From: Pyricularia pennisetigena
Taxonomy: Eukaryota > Ascomycota > Sordariomycetes > Magnaporthales > Pyriculariaceae
Assembly (NCBI RefSeq): GCF_004337985.1
Contig: NC_043742.1
Coordinates: 1,908,176 to 1,972,175, forward strand
Direction: 5' to 3'
DNA: 64,000 nucleotides
In this document: one piece after another, positions 8,249 through 19,007 of the stretch
Layout: the number at the start of each line of letters is the position of its first letter
Position numbering within the stretch: position 1 is the stretch's first letter
Program-made: the position numbers and the translations under genes
The notes under the pieces: generated by a model
What the model was told of the DNA's origin: nothing
Seen by the model: only the letters and a program-made list of their open reading frames with translations
The model's database searches: none

Positions 8249-10850
8249 TCACTCCTCGCCAATTTTGAGCGTATACGGCGAGCTCGACCTGGTCCCGCTG
8301 ATCATACTTCCGTTGGCGTGCCGAAATGGCATAGCAACGCTTGCAGACCTCGATTCAGGCCCTACGTAAACGTCGTCGCCGTAGAGCCCACTCGTAAAGG
8401 TCTTCCTGGTGTTCCTCTTGTGCGAACTGCCGGGACCGTCGCCCAAATCGACCGGAGGCGCATCGCGCGTCCTCCTCGCCCCCGAGACCCCGGCGACGCC
8501 CTCCTCGTCCTCCGTGATGATGACCATCCACACCCCGATGGCGCCGTTGCCGCCCAGCAGCGGCGTGCAGTGGATCCAGCGGTGGCGGCCCTCGCCAGTC
8601 TTGGCCGACGCCACCCAGCGCACCTTGGCCGTGACGCCATGGCCCTCGGCCAGCGCCGCCGTGAGCTCATCACGCACCCGCGAGGAGCCCCCGATCTTGC
8701 TCATGAAGTGGCTCTGTAGGATGCCGGGGACGCGCAGGCTCGGACTCGCAAACAGGATCTTGAGGTTCGGGTACGGCCGCACCAGCAGGTAGTTCTCGAA
8801 GATGCCCGTCAGCCTGCCGCTGGGGCTTGGCGGTGGGGCGCTGTGTGGGACGGCGCTCGCGGCGGATACGCCGTTGCCGGATGTCGCGGCTTTGCCGTCC
8901 TTGCGGACGAGGTCACCGTCGTCGAGGTCGTCGAGGTCGTCGAGTGGGTCCTGGCTTTCGCCACCGCCGATGCTGCTGGCCTCATCCCGGATCAGGACCC
9001 GCGGCTTGTGCCAGTTCTGCGTCTGCGTGGCGTCCGAGGCCTGGAGGTGCTCCTGGTGCGTGTGTAGCCGGTGGAGGGCGCCGCCGTGCTTGCGGACCGT
9101 CTCGAGCTCTTGGAGGTTGAACATCTCGCAGAGCTGCCGGATCTCTTCCTTCTTCTCGACCTGCGGTGCAGCCTCGTCCGACTTGTTTTTGTCCTTTTCC
9201 TCAGTCTCGTCGACCAAGCGACGCAGGGACTCGAGGCCGACGCAGTCCTTGGCAAGACCGGAAACGTCGACTTGGGCGCCGATAAAGTACCGGACTGCAC
9301 CGCGGCTGTCGTACAGTGGGGCAACCATGAGAAGATTCCTGATGGGTTGTGTGCCCGAGGTCAGTTGCGAAACACATAAAGGAGGCGGTCAAAAAGATCC
9401 CAGCGAAAAAAAAAAGGGCCTGCGCACATGAATGGTGATCCGTCTCTCCTGTAGTTCAGAAACGTCTCGTAATGCTCCTTGCCTGCGAGGACCTTTTCCT
9501 TGATACGTTTAACTGAGAAGGGATTTGTTTTTGGTCCTTGAAGGAACCTGCAGTTCCTGCCCAGGACATAATTCATGCCATACTGCGTCGTCCGGTGGAA
9601 CTCTGTCGCGATGGTCAGCATAAAGGGGCGCATTACAAAAGTCTTTTAAAAAAAACGAAAAGTTCAAAGATACGCATGCTGGCTGCCGCTTACCTTCAGA
9701 AGCAAAGACTATGGGGTTGTCATGCCTTGAGGGATCAGTCAGACAGAAAACTTCAGCCAGACCCTCAGACATCTCGCGCAGGTGCGGAGGCAGAGTCCCG
9801 GTAATACGTTTCCTGATGGAGATGCTCACGGTCTGTATCCAGACGTGTGTGATGTACGCCGGCAGGTCGTCCCTCGCCAGTGCCTCAAAGGCTGCGTCGG
9901 CACGCTGCCTTAGTGACTCGTTCATCGTCGCCATGACTTCGTGGCCAGTGAAGTCATGTCCTGGAATTGGTTCAAGGGCTTCGATGATGGCGTTTGAGTA
10001 CTCAACGGCTTTGACCGCCTTGAGCGCATCGAGATAGTAAATCAAAAGCGGCAAAGATGAAGGGCGCTGACCACACAGGAAGGTGGTGAAACGTTGCAGG
10101 ATGATCGGGTCGTCGAAAATCGTCTGCAGGTGCTCCTTGGAGAAGAGTAGCTCGGAACGCTTTTCCAAAGAGTAGAGACCAGCCTCCCCCACGGCCGGCC
10201 CCACGAGGTCGAAACTCCCTGGCTCAACATCTTCCTCCTGCAATGGCTCGAGTGCTGCGTCATCGTCGCCGGCCTTTGTCTGAAGCGCTGCCAGGGATAT
10301 GGCGGTGTTAAGATATGTAGAGGCTGTTGATGCGGCCTTGGATCTACTTGATAAAATACTCGGCTGATATGTCGATGGGGGTGGTGATTGAGTTCCCATA
10401 GTGAACACGTCTGGTTCGGGCGAACGGACCCTGGTGGATGGTGGTGATTTTATGCTTGTCCCGAGTCTATCAGCACAAGATTTGTATGGTTAGCGCCGGT
10501 GGCCCTCCTACAAGGAAAAGAGGGGAGCGCAGGCATCTTGTAGGCAGGATGATAAAAAGCTTATAATAAAGAAAGCAAAAGAAAGTTCATGTTAAATCGT
10601 ACCCGCCCCTGTGTTGGTTTTCGCCGTGTCTTAGCCCACTGTGGCTGATGGGACTGGCTATTGCAGGTTCCATATTGAGATCTCTTGTTCCTGCTATGAT
10701 GTTATCTAAGGTCATGGCAGTCTTCAAGCCGAGATCGGCTGAGGGGCGTCGACTGTGGTTCGGCCTTCTGCGAAGAGGGATATCCGGGATGTCAGCGCCC
10801 TCATCACCATCAAGGTCAAATCGCTCCTGATCAACAGATATAACGTTCAT
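8249..10850 (-). CDS. RGS-LOV protein (G-protein regulator with blue-light sensor domain)
   Basis: A regulator of G-protein signalling fused to a LOV flavin-binding photosensor. Four minus-strand exons (10850-10603, 10466-9694, 9602-9428, 9338-8249) with introns of 136, 91 and 89 nt give 761 aa in frame. Residues about 1-180 are disordered. An RGS-like helical domain follows (about 180-300; LYSLEKRSELLFSKEHL, then QRFTTFLCGQRPSSLPLLIYYLDALK). The LOV domain (about 318-425) begins FCLTDPSRHDNPIVFASEEF and contains the photo-adduct motif GRNCRFLQGP with Cys358, then NYRRDGSPFMNLLMVAPLYD and YFIGAQVDV. The C-terminal third contains an acidic repeat (DDLDDLDDGD), a second PAS-like segment (ENYLLVRPYPNLKILFASPSLRVPG...) and a WIHCTPLL...GVWMVIITEDEE strand pattern. 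This order matches the fungal RGS-LOV family (Botrytis BcLOV4 type), in which light drives membrane binding. Start 10850 is the first in-frame ATG; a further 5' exon cannot be excluded. Confidence 0.9.
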
Positions 10851-13661
10851 CGCCGGCGCACGGTGGTATGCAACAAGTACACTATAATACCGCAGGTTTT
10901 GGGTCAGGCTCTGACGAAGCAAAATACTGCCTAGAAGGGGCTGAAGATCCCTTGCGGTTGCACGTAAGGAACCAAACAGTTTCGAAAAATAAGCAACTTG
11001 TAATAACAGTACGACCTACCTAGCCATTAGGGGCCCGTTTCGAGGGACAAAGAAAGGGAGGGGCAAATGAGGCTTTAATAGTCGGATGGCGCTCGGCTTC
11101 CCCGGACTACATTTCTTTTACGACGGGCGGGAAGGGACAGCCCAAGCTACTTTATATACGCCAAACCCTAGTGGCGTACAAAGGCGCCGTGCCAAGAGAG
11201 CATAACAATTCTGCTCGGGAAGTATCCGTCGCTCGCAACAACCCATAAAAAAGGGCCACCCTGTCTGAGACCCGTTGCGACGGAAGTATTTTACGGTACG
11301 TCACCATGCCCTCAACGCCATCTCCCGGCAATCCTACGGCAGCAACTGCATGTACTATAGTAGCAGTATCCCCCTGTGGGGGCTAATCTTACATAAAAAC
11401 TCAGACTTACAAGGTCCTTAGCAAGGTATGGATCTCCTGGATGTCTTTTCACGCCAATAGGGCAATTGCAGAAGATCTCCATACTAGCCCATCTAATAAT
11501 TCTCCAGCGAAAGGACGGCAAAGTGACACTTGTATGGTGCTGCTAAGCAGACACCAGATAAGACGAAATACGAAGCTTGCTTACATGGGTATATTCCAGG
11601 GCCCCCCTGTTTTGCTAAGATACGAAAATCTGGGGAAGTGCTGAGGCTGTTGGCTTACAGAACTCATGGTACTAGAGTACCGGTTCTTTGTACAGCCAAG
11701 ACAGGTCTCACTCCTAACTCCTTTATGGAGTATAAATTCGGTGTTCGAAGTGGTAATTCGTACAACAGTAATTCAGGATTCGAACATAAAATTGTCCCTT
11801 GTGTATCATGGTACAGTTGACTAATACAGCGAGGACGAGCCCAGCCAATTTCTGTGTACCGTATGCAGGAACGCCACCTATAACTGCAGTCAGTGTTTAC
11901 AGTTTAACTACACTAATATAAATTGTGAACGAGGAAAAAAAAAAAAAAAAAAAAAAGTCAATATCTGCATAATGTCGACAAGCTTTCCCTGCACGCTCAT
12001 GTATCCAGGGGGTAATTTGATAAGGAGAAATTCGAGTTGCAATGCGACAGTCTCGCCTGTTGATATCCACTTACTCCAGTGATGGAGCAACTGAACAGAG
12101 ATCGTTCCACTTGGTGCGCGATCGCGATTATCAGAACAAGGATTTGAGAATCGAGATTCGTTTTAATGTTGACCTTTTTAGGTGAGCTGCAACAATCAAA
12201 GCATTGTCCGGTAAACTGCAAGGCTGGTGGACTAGACACTTTGCCCCATATCTAACAAAGAGCGCCAGGCCGACGTTGTTGTCTAGGCTCCTTAGTGAAC
12301 CTCGGAAGCAATGACAGCCGGGGCCAAGACGGATGAAAGCCGTCCATACAAACCCTGCGTGCGGAGTAGATGTGCGGCTGGATGAACAAGCTTGTAGTGC
12401 CACCAGAAGGGCCTGCACTTGTTCTTTCGATGCGCGGAGAAAGCGACGCTGGTCGAAATCCTAAACTCTAGAGACCTCGTGGCAATCATGCCCACGTTTG
12501 CAACCATGTCTTCTGGGGCTCGAAAGCTATTGATTTCGAATAGGCTAGCCCCATCGGGACCCATGACCTTGTGGGTAGTGAGGTCAGTGCGGGAAAACTG
12601 TTGGCGCCAATGCTAAGACCAAGGTTCATCCAGCTAATCCAAGGTTGGCTAGCGCTCACCGACTGACAGACGCCATCTTGCGATATGTCGTAAAAGACAG
12701 GTTGTCAGCCGATTGGTACGGCTCTTAGTCTCGCGGATTTGATTACCCGGTGATGACCTCGAGTCAGTAAAGTCGTTTCGTCGCAGCCGTCGGTGATGTG
12801 ACAGAGAAGCTGAAGGAGCAAGCGTCGCGTGAGTTGTAAACTCCCATGTGTGTTAGACACGCTACTTATAGCTGTACGCCAGCAAGCAAACGGTTCGATT
12901 GAACGGATGAGGCTGAGGTTAAGATGCTGTTATAACTCTTGTTTAAATGTCGTCGACTCACACAAAAGAAGTATTCGTCACGAGTGACTTTCCAACTTCG
13001 GCAAGAATGCAACATATAGCATGGAAATGTGCGAATTTTATACAACACCAAGCACAGTAATGTTGAGGAGGGGCGGTGGGTATAATATACATTGACTATG
13101 TACCTGTGTACTGCATATGATCTATCATTTCAAGGGGTTGTGCGTATATCATCAGAGCAAGATTCGCCGCAAAGTCATGTGATGTCAAAAATGAAATGGG
13201 CCCGATACCTTGGAACGGAACCCCTTACCAGGAACGATATGGTGATCGTCAAAACTTAGTCTTCGACTCACGTGAGGAGCAGCTCACGTGCAACCCGGCT
13301 CCTCGGGTGGGTCGATGTGGCTTGTAAACGATCCTATCGATAAGTCATCATTGTCCAGCCACACATACTTTTTTGGTTCAGTGTGGGGAAATTTTCAAGC
13401 TCCACCGGCTTTTCGGTGGGTGGGCGGCAGAAAAAAAAAAAAAAAAAATTGGAAGCTCTGCTCTGTCGGGATAGAAGCTATCGCGAGGGAGGACATACAC
13501 CAGGAACGCCCAGCTAGGCCACTTCGTACCTTCAATTGCTTAGGTGCGATACATCTGTGGACAGGAGACCATTGTTCAATTCAGATTGTTGGTCAACAGC
13601 TGCAACATTACCGGTAAAAGCAAAGGCTTTTCAGAAACGCGCCAAGAACAAAACGATCAAC
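10851..13661. other. Gene-poor intergenic region (2.8 kb)
   Basis: No supported gene; open frames on both strands are short and without recognisable features. It includes an A run at about 11935-11956 and another at about 13432-13448, plus a pair of CACGTG boxes near 13270-13290 (listed separately). The middle part (11.3-12.7 kb) could be decayed repeat sequence, but no terminal repeat or transposase fragment was identified. Confidence 0.4.
13269..13290. promoter_or_regulatory. Paired CACGTG E-boxes upstream of CBF5
   Basis: Two perfect CACGTG palindromes (13269-13274 and 13285-13290) lie 16 nt apart, each preceded by CT, about 370-390 nt upstream of the CBF5 start. CACGTG is the usual core for fungal bHLH factors. 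Regulation of CBF5 through this pair is inferred from position only. Confidence 0.5.
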
Positions 13662-15347
13662 ATGGGCGGCAACAAGGACGCTCTCGCATTGGCGAAGAGG
13701 GACGAGGAGGTTGATGAGGAGTTCAGCATCAAGCCAGAGCAGGTCACACCTGCTCTCGACACAAGCAGCTGGCCGCTTCTTCTCAAGAACTATGACAAAC
13801 GTGCGTGCGCTTGCAGCCTTTGACCCAACCGCGCGCCGCTTAGAGATGGGCAGCTTGCTAACATGACCTCACGTCTCTTCATTTCAGTGCACATCCGGAC
13901 CGGACACTTCACACCCATCCCTAACGGCAGCACTCCTCTCCGTAGGGACATCAAGTCATACATCAGCTCCGGTGTGATCAACCTCGACAAGCCCTCCAAC
14001 CCTTCCAGCCACGAAGTCGTCGCATGGATCAAGAGGATCTTGAGGTAGGACTACCAATACTACTCATAAAACTTGGGCAACACGCTAAAAATAGGCTCTT
14101 CAATGCAGGTGTGAAAAGACGGGACACAGTGGTACTCTTGACCCCAAGGTTACAGGATGTTTGATCGTGTGCATCGACCGTGCAACCAGGCTGGTTAAGT
14201 CGCAACAAGGAGCAGGAAAGGAGTACGTTTGCGTGATTCGCCTTCACGACAAGGTTCCTGGCGGCGAGCCCGAGTTTGCACGTGCACTCGAGACCCTCAC
14301 CGGTGCCCTGTTCCAGCGCCCACCTCTCATCTCGGCCGTCAAGCGCCAGCTGCGTATCCGTACCATCCACGAGAGCAAGCTCATTGAGTTCGACAATGAC
14401 CGTCATCTCGGTGTTTTCTGGGTCAGCTGTGAGGCTGGAACGTACATTCGGACTCTGTGTGTCCACCTGGGTCTCATGCTGGGTGTTGGCGCTCACATGC
14501 AGGAACTTCGCCGTGTCAGGAGTGGTGCTATGGACGAGACCAAGGATTTGCACACCCTTCACGACGTTTTGGATGCTCAGTGGCTGATGGACAACACCCG
14601 CGATGAGTCGTACTTGAGGAAAGTTATCCAGCCTCTTGAGACATTGCTCACGACCTACAAGAGGCTTGTGGTCAAGGATAGCGCCGTCAACGCTGTGTGC
14701 TATGGTGCCAAGCTCATGTTGCCTGGTCTCCTGAGATATGGTAAGTTGGAGTCTATTTTATGTTTTTATGCCTTGGAACCCGCACAATAACTGACTTGAT
14801 CTTTTGCTCTACCCCAGAGGCCGACATTGAGCTTCACGAGGAGGTCGTCTTGATGACCACCAAGGGCGAGGCTATTGCGATTGGTATTGCCCAAATGTCA
14901 ACAGTCGAGATTTCATCTTGCGACCACGGTGTGGTTGCTAAGGTGAAGCGCTGCATCATGGAGCGCGACCTGTACCCTCGCCGCTGGGGTCTTGGTCCTG
15001 TGGCCGGCGAGAAGAAAAAGCTCAAGGCCGATGGCAAGCTCGACAAGTTCGGCCGCCCCAACGAGGCCACGCCATCAAAGTGGACCCAGAACTACAAAGA
15101 CTACTCCGCTCCTGCGCCTGACGCTGCAGCGCCTGCTGCTGATGAGACTACCGCTACCACGCAGAGCCCAGCAAAGGCTCTCCCCGCTCCTGAAGCCGAG
15201 CCAGAAGCCGAGGCCGATGATGGCAAAAAGCGCAAGTCAAAGCACGAGGGCGAAACGGCAGAGGAGAAGGCTGAACGCAAGCGCAGGAAGAAGGAGAAGA
15301 AGGAGAAGAGGGCCTCCAAGGCTGCTGCCGAAGAGGACAGCGATTAA
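13662..15347 (+). CDS. CBF5: H/ACA snoRNP pseudouridine synthase Cbf5 (dyskerin)
   Basis: Catalytic subunit of H/ACA snoRNPs, which converts uridine to pseudouridine in rRNA and acts in rRNA processing in the nucleolus. Four exons (13662-13800, 13888-14044, 14109-14740, 14818-15347; introns 87, 64 and 77 nt) encode 485 aa, matching yeast Cbf5 in size. The N-terminus carries the DKCLD-type region ([22 protein letters not shown]). The TruB domain has [21 protein letters not shown] and the catalytic loop [12 protein letters not shown] with Asp110. The PUA domain covers [21 protein letters not shown] through [19 protein letters not shown]. The tail is a Lys/Glu-rich KKE-type nucleolar region ([10 protein letters not shown]... 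and [13 protein letters not shown]). The 5' leader ends TTTTCAG/AAACG just before 13635, so a 5'UTR intron is possible. A CACGTG pair lies upstream. Confidence 0.97.
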
Positions 15348-16166
15348 ATTTTCGGAACTATTCTCTCCTGAAGTCGCTCAAACCAATTCTCGTTTTCCGG
15401 TCATTCTCTCTCAATACTTGCCCAGGTTTGTTGGTAAGGGAACTTCCAGATCCTTTGATGCAGGGCGGTTTTGTCGAGCATGCCTCATCAACTATGGGCT
15501 GGAAAAGTGTACTTCTTGATCAACAAAAGAAAAGACCCAAGGATCACATTCAGGGCTGGGGTTAATTGGCGTTAGGATAGTGTTCTTTATACGGGCTCTG
15601 CATTTGTCACTGCTGTGTTTTCGATTGAATTTGAATTCTGCTTCCCCTTTAACCATCTCTTCACCATAGTTGCTTTGCGGCACCAAGTCAACCTCGATCA
15701 TCCACCAGCGAAAGCACACGCTGCATTTTGACAGAGATGCGAGGATTTGTCACCACCATGTACCTCGATCTGGAACCATTAATCATTAGCGCCGCGTCAC
15801 GTTTTGGCAAAGACGGGACGGCAGCGAACATGGTACAGCTGACTCAAATCAGGACCGAGGTATCTCGAGGTATCTGGGGGTCACTCTAGGGCCGAGAAGT
15901 TTGAATAAAGCCAACCATCAAGTCTTGGGGGATAGACAGATAAGTTATTACCGCGTGTCCTGATTACCGCCATCATTATGGATTTGACCGATCAAAACAA
16001 ACTAAGCAAACACNNNNNNNNNNNNNNNNNNNNNNNNNNNNNNNNNNNNNNNNNNNNNNNNNNNNNNNNNNNNNTTTTTTTTCTCTCTTTTTTTCTGTTG
16101 CCGCCGTTGTTTTTCGAGTAATTGACAAGATAAGAGACACGCATCCAATCGTGAAACCGACGTGTC
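15348..16166. other. Intergenic spacer with assembly gap
   Basis: The 3' side of CBF5, then low-complexity sequence leading into the N gap at 16014-16074. No gene seen. Confidence 0.5.
16014..16074. other. Assembly gap (61 N)
   Basis: A run of 61 undetermined bases, followed directly by a T-rich tract (TTTTTTTTCTCTCTTTTTTTC). Low-complexity sequence probably broke the assembly here; the true length is unknown. Confidence 0.98.
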
Positions 16167-16652
16167 TCAAAGTGCAATCCTCGCCGGACCACGCCGTATC
16201 TGCACGAACCTGGCACTCCTCCTCCCGATCGACCCAGGCACCGCCGCGCCACAACCCTGACCATCGAATTCGTCACCACGCGGCCGCAATCGCTGCCGCG
16301 ACCTGGTGTCCTTGCGGCCCTTGAGCTTGGACGCCGTCGCCCGGCCGCCTCGCTCCTCTCGGTGGGCCGCGTCTCGATGGCCGCCGATCGGCGGCCATCG
16401 GACTCCGGCGCCGCTTGTACCCTCGCTGGTGGCGATATCGTCCTGTTGTGCTGTTTCACCGTGCATCTGGGCAAACTTGGCGGAGAAGGTGAGGTGATGC
16501 TCGGCGGGAGTGGCAGCTGGAACTGTAGCACCGCGCTCGATCAGGGTTGGCGCGCGCGCCGTGTTCAGCTTGGCTGCTGGCCCTCTACCTAGGACGGGGC
16601 GGGTGAGGGCGAGGATGGCCACGGCTGCCGCCATGGTGAGCTTGATGAGCAT
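16167..16652 (-). CDS. Doubtful secreted protein (161 aa)
   Basis: Reading from ATG 16652, the first 22 residues (MLIKLTMAAAVAILALTRPVLG) form a plausible signal peptide. The remainder is low in hydrophobic residues and rich in Arg/Gly/Ala, with no domain I recognise, and its last part is strongly Arg-biased (SRQRLRPRGDEFDG...RRSARFVQIRRGPARIAL). That is unusual for a real secreted protein and may mean the true frame ends or splices earlier. An in-frame longer start (16727) exists but would hide the signal. The ORF lies beside an assembly gap, so the model may be incomplete. It is kept because of the signal-like N-terminus. Confidence 0.3.
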   Translation of the reverse strand: MLIKLTMAAAVAILALTRPVLGRGPAAKLNTARAPTLIERGATVPAATPAEHHLTFSAKFAQMHGETAQQDDIATSEGTSGAGVRWPPIGGHRDAAHREERGGRATASKLKGRKDTRSRQRLRPRGDEFDGQGCGAAVPGSIGRRSARFVQIRRGPARIAL

Positions 16653-19007
16653 GGCTTTATGGTCTTGTTGCTTGCTCTTGGGCTGTGGTGTTTCCTTTTC
16701 CCTGCTGAATGCAATATGACGATACAAGGATTATATTTCTGGTAAGGGGCCAAATTGTATCACCCTGTGCTGGAAGACCCGACCTGAAGTATCGACAGGC
16801 AGTGCGAGATCAGGCTTTCTGCACACTATCTTCATTCCCTTTATCAGCGAGCCAGGCGTTGTTGCGGCCATCGCGCCCGGACACAGCGGACAAAGGGCAT
16901 TGCGCACGAGAGCATGATTTGGTATCTTTTCCGAATCTTGACAAAGAGAACGGCAATTCTCTCCTCCCCGGCTTCGTAACGAAAGTGAAGACAAAGAACA
17001 TATGTGCAAGACTGCACTGGCAGCATCAGCCGGACTAGGCCACAAACTCTCTTCTTTCGCCAGTGGCGACATGGCGAGAGTCTTGACCTTGTGATTTGAC
17101 AAATTTCCGTCGCGCGAACATTCCATTCCCAGCGTCTTGAATCGGGCGATATTTGCTACCAGCTGAATTTTACTATTTGGAGATATCGGAAAGTTATTTA
17201 GAATGGTTTTAATGGAGTAAATGTCACGACGGTGTTGATACATGGAAGTGACGAGCAGCGCAATGTTAATTTGTTTAACCCTTCAATTCATCCAATGCAT
17301 TCATGCCAGTCGTATTTTCTTCGAGACAAAGACTGAATGAGTGCTTAGTTCATTCAGGTTACATTCCTTATTTCAAAATATTGTCAAGACATATACTTGA
17401 TATTGTTGTCATCCGGATCCGGCTCGACACAGAAGTCCCAAGGAATCCCATCCAGACTAACATGGATCAGGCCCCTGTATCGGTGTACTAGTCTAGTCTA
17501 GTCTTAACAGACTTTATATTGTGATAATGTTGTAATTGTAAATGACATTCACGACATATATCATCCAAAATTCATGCGCTTTGACTCCTGTCATGAGTTA
17601 AGCTTTCTTGCGCGCTTGCTTTTTCTTGTCAGTTTTGACTCGAATAAGTGTACTAGTCTAGACTATTATTTTTCAAGGTGACAAGTTTGTCGACACAATG
17701 CCCTCTGTTTTTGAGGAGACAGTTTCTAGACTCACGCGGCGCTCTATTGCAGCAAGGCAAACTTCCACCTTGGTGTGCGCCAAAAAAAAAGGATGCACGT
17801 CAGCCAAGTGCTTCGTTATTAGTGCATAGGAAGCATAAGTATCCAGAAACTTGACAAATAGGTATAGCTGTGCCGCACGGCTGTATCATGGAAATGACCA
17901 TTCAAGTCCGTCAAACTATGTCAAGCCAGTGCACCCGACTGCATGTTTTGGACTGAGTGTCCTAATGTCTACTGCTGCTACATATTGACAAATGAATGTA
18001 ATGTCGACATGGGTATCCTAAACGGGATGTACAGATTCGGCAATCGGACGAAAGGCAGTTCACTGTAAATATCGAGCAGAATAGCAGTCTATATCACCTC
18101 TGCTATCGGCTAACTGTCATAAACTATGATTTACAGCCTTGTGCCCAGTTTTTACGTCCTGTTTGTTCAAACGTCGTCAGCACAGGTAGACCTGGTTTTG
18201 TTGCAGCATGGTGGGCTCCAAGTAAATGGTTTTGGTCAGGGATGAACCTCGCTGCATATGAGACGATCAGCGAACCCTCATGCATCCGAGGAGACACAAT
18301 GTTGAGCTGCTGGTTTTGTTGGATTCAGACCAGGTACGGACCATCCGATCGTTCTAGATTGTCATCCCTCCCGCGACGGAAGGGCAAAACCGCCGAAGAG
18401 AGAGCCACTTAAAAGTAGTATAAGTGGGTAAGGGGGACGCCGAGTACCAACTTCTGAGTGTAAAACAACACAAAGGCGAAAGTGACATAGAAAAGAGTAT
18501 ACGATATCAAGGAGCGCATGTAGTTATAAAGATTAAAGTAGAACATGTTGCATATCTAGGCGTAGTAACTTGATTGGCGCCCACTCGGCCAGGTAAATGA
18601 ATATAAACGAGCAAAGCAGCCAAAACCAAGCATCCACTTCTTCATGACAAACTGGCTCATGTTGACCACGACGCGGGTTCCGGGTTTCACCTAGGTTTTG
18701 GCGCGCAGAGGCGATTGGAGTTTTTCGACTATACAAGCACAGCCATCAATAAATGAGCCGCACAATGTCATTCGCTGAAATGAACCCTTTGGTTGCGACG
18801 CTCACCCATCTGGGCCTAGTTTCGAAGCCGGTCAACATGGAACTGTGGTGTCGGCTTACTGTACCTGACTGACATACTTGAAAAATGGCAAACATCCTGT
18901 CAAAAGATGGTGTATACTTAATCTGAGGTGTATCGTTCATGTAATCCATCGGATGATGGGCAGATGGTTCTCGACGCAAGGAAAGGACACAGAAGCTCAT
19001 CAAAACC
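16653..19007. other. Gene-poor intergenic region (2.3 kb)
   Basis: No supported gene. AT-rich patches and repeated CTAGT/CTAGA motifs occur near 17485-17510 and 17647-17665 (TACTAGTCTAGTCTAGTC and GTGTACTAGTCTAGACTA). It may contain decayed repeats, but no element boundaries were found. Confidence 0.4.

Noticed and set aside
8802..9431. 209-codon plus-strand frame, Ser/Arg-rich
   Set aside because: Antisense shadow of the RGS-LOV gene; composition is that of a complement of GC-rich coding DNA.
12131..12616. Overlapping frames of 65-95 codons on both strands
   Set aside because: No start context, domain or splice support; mutually overlapping.
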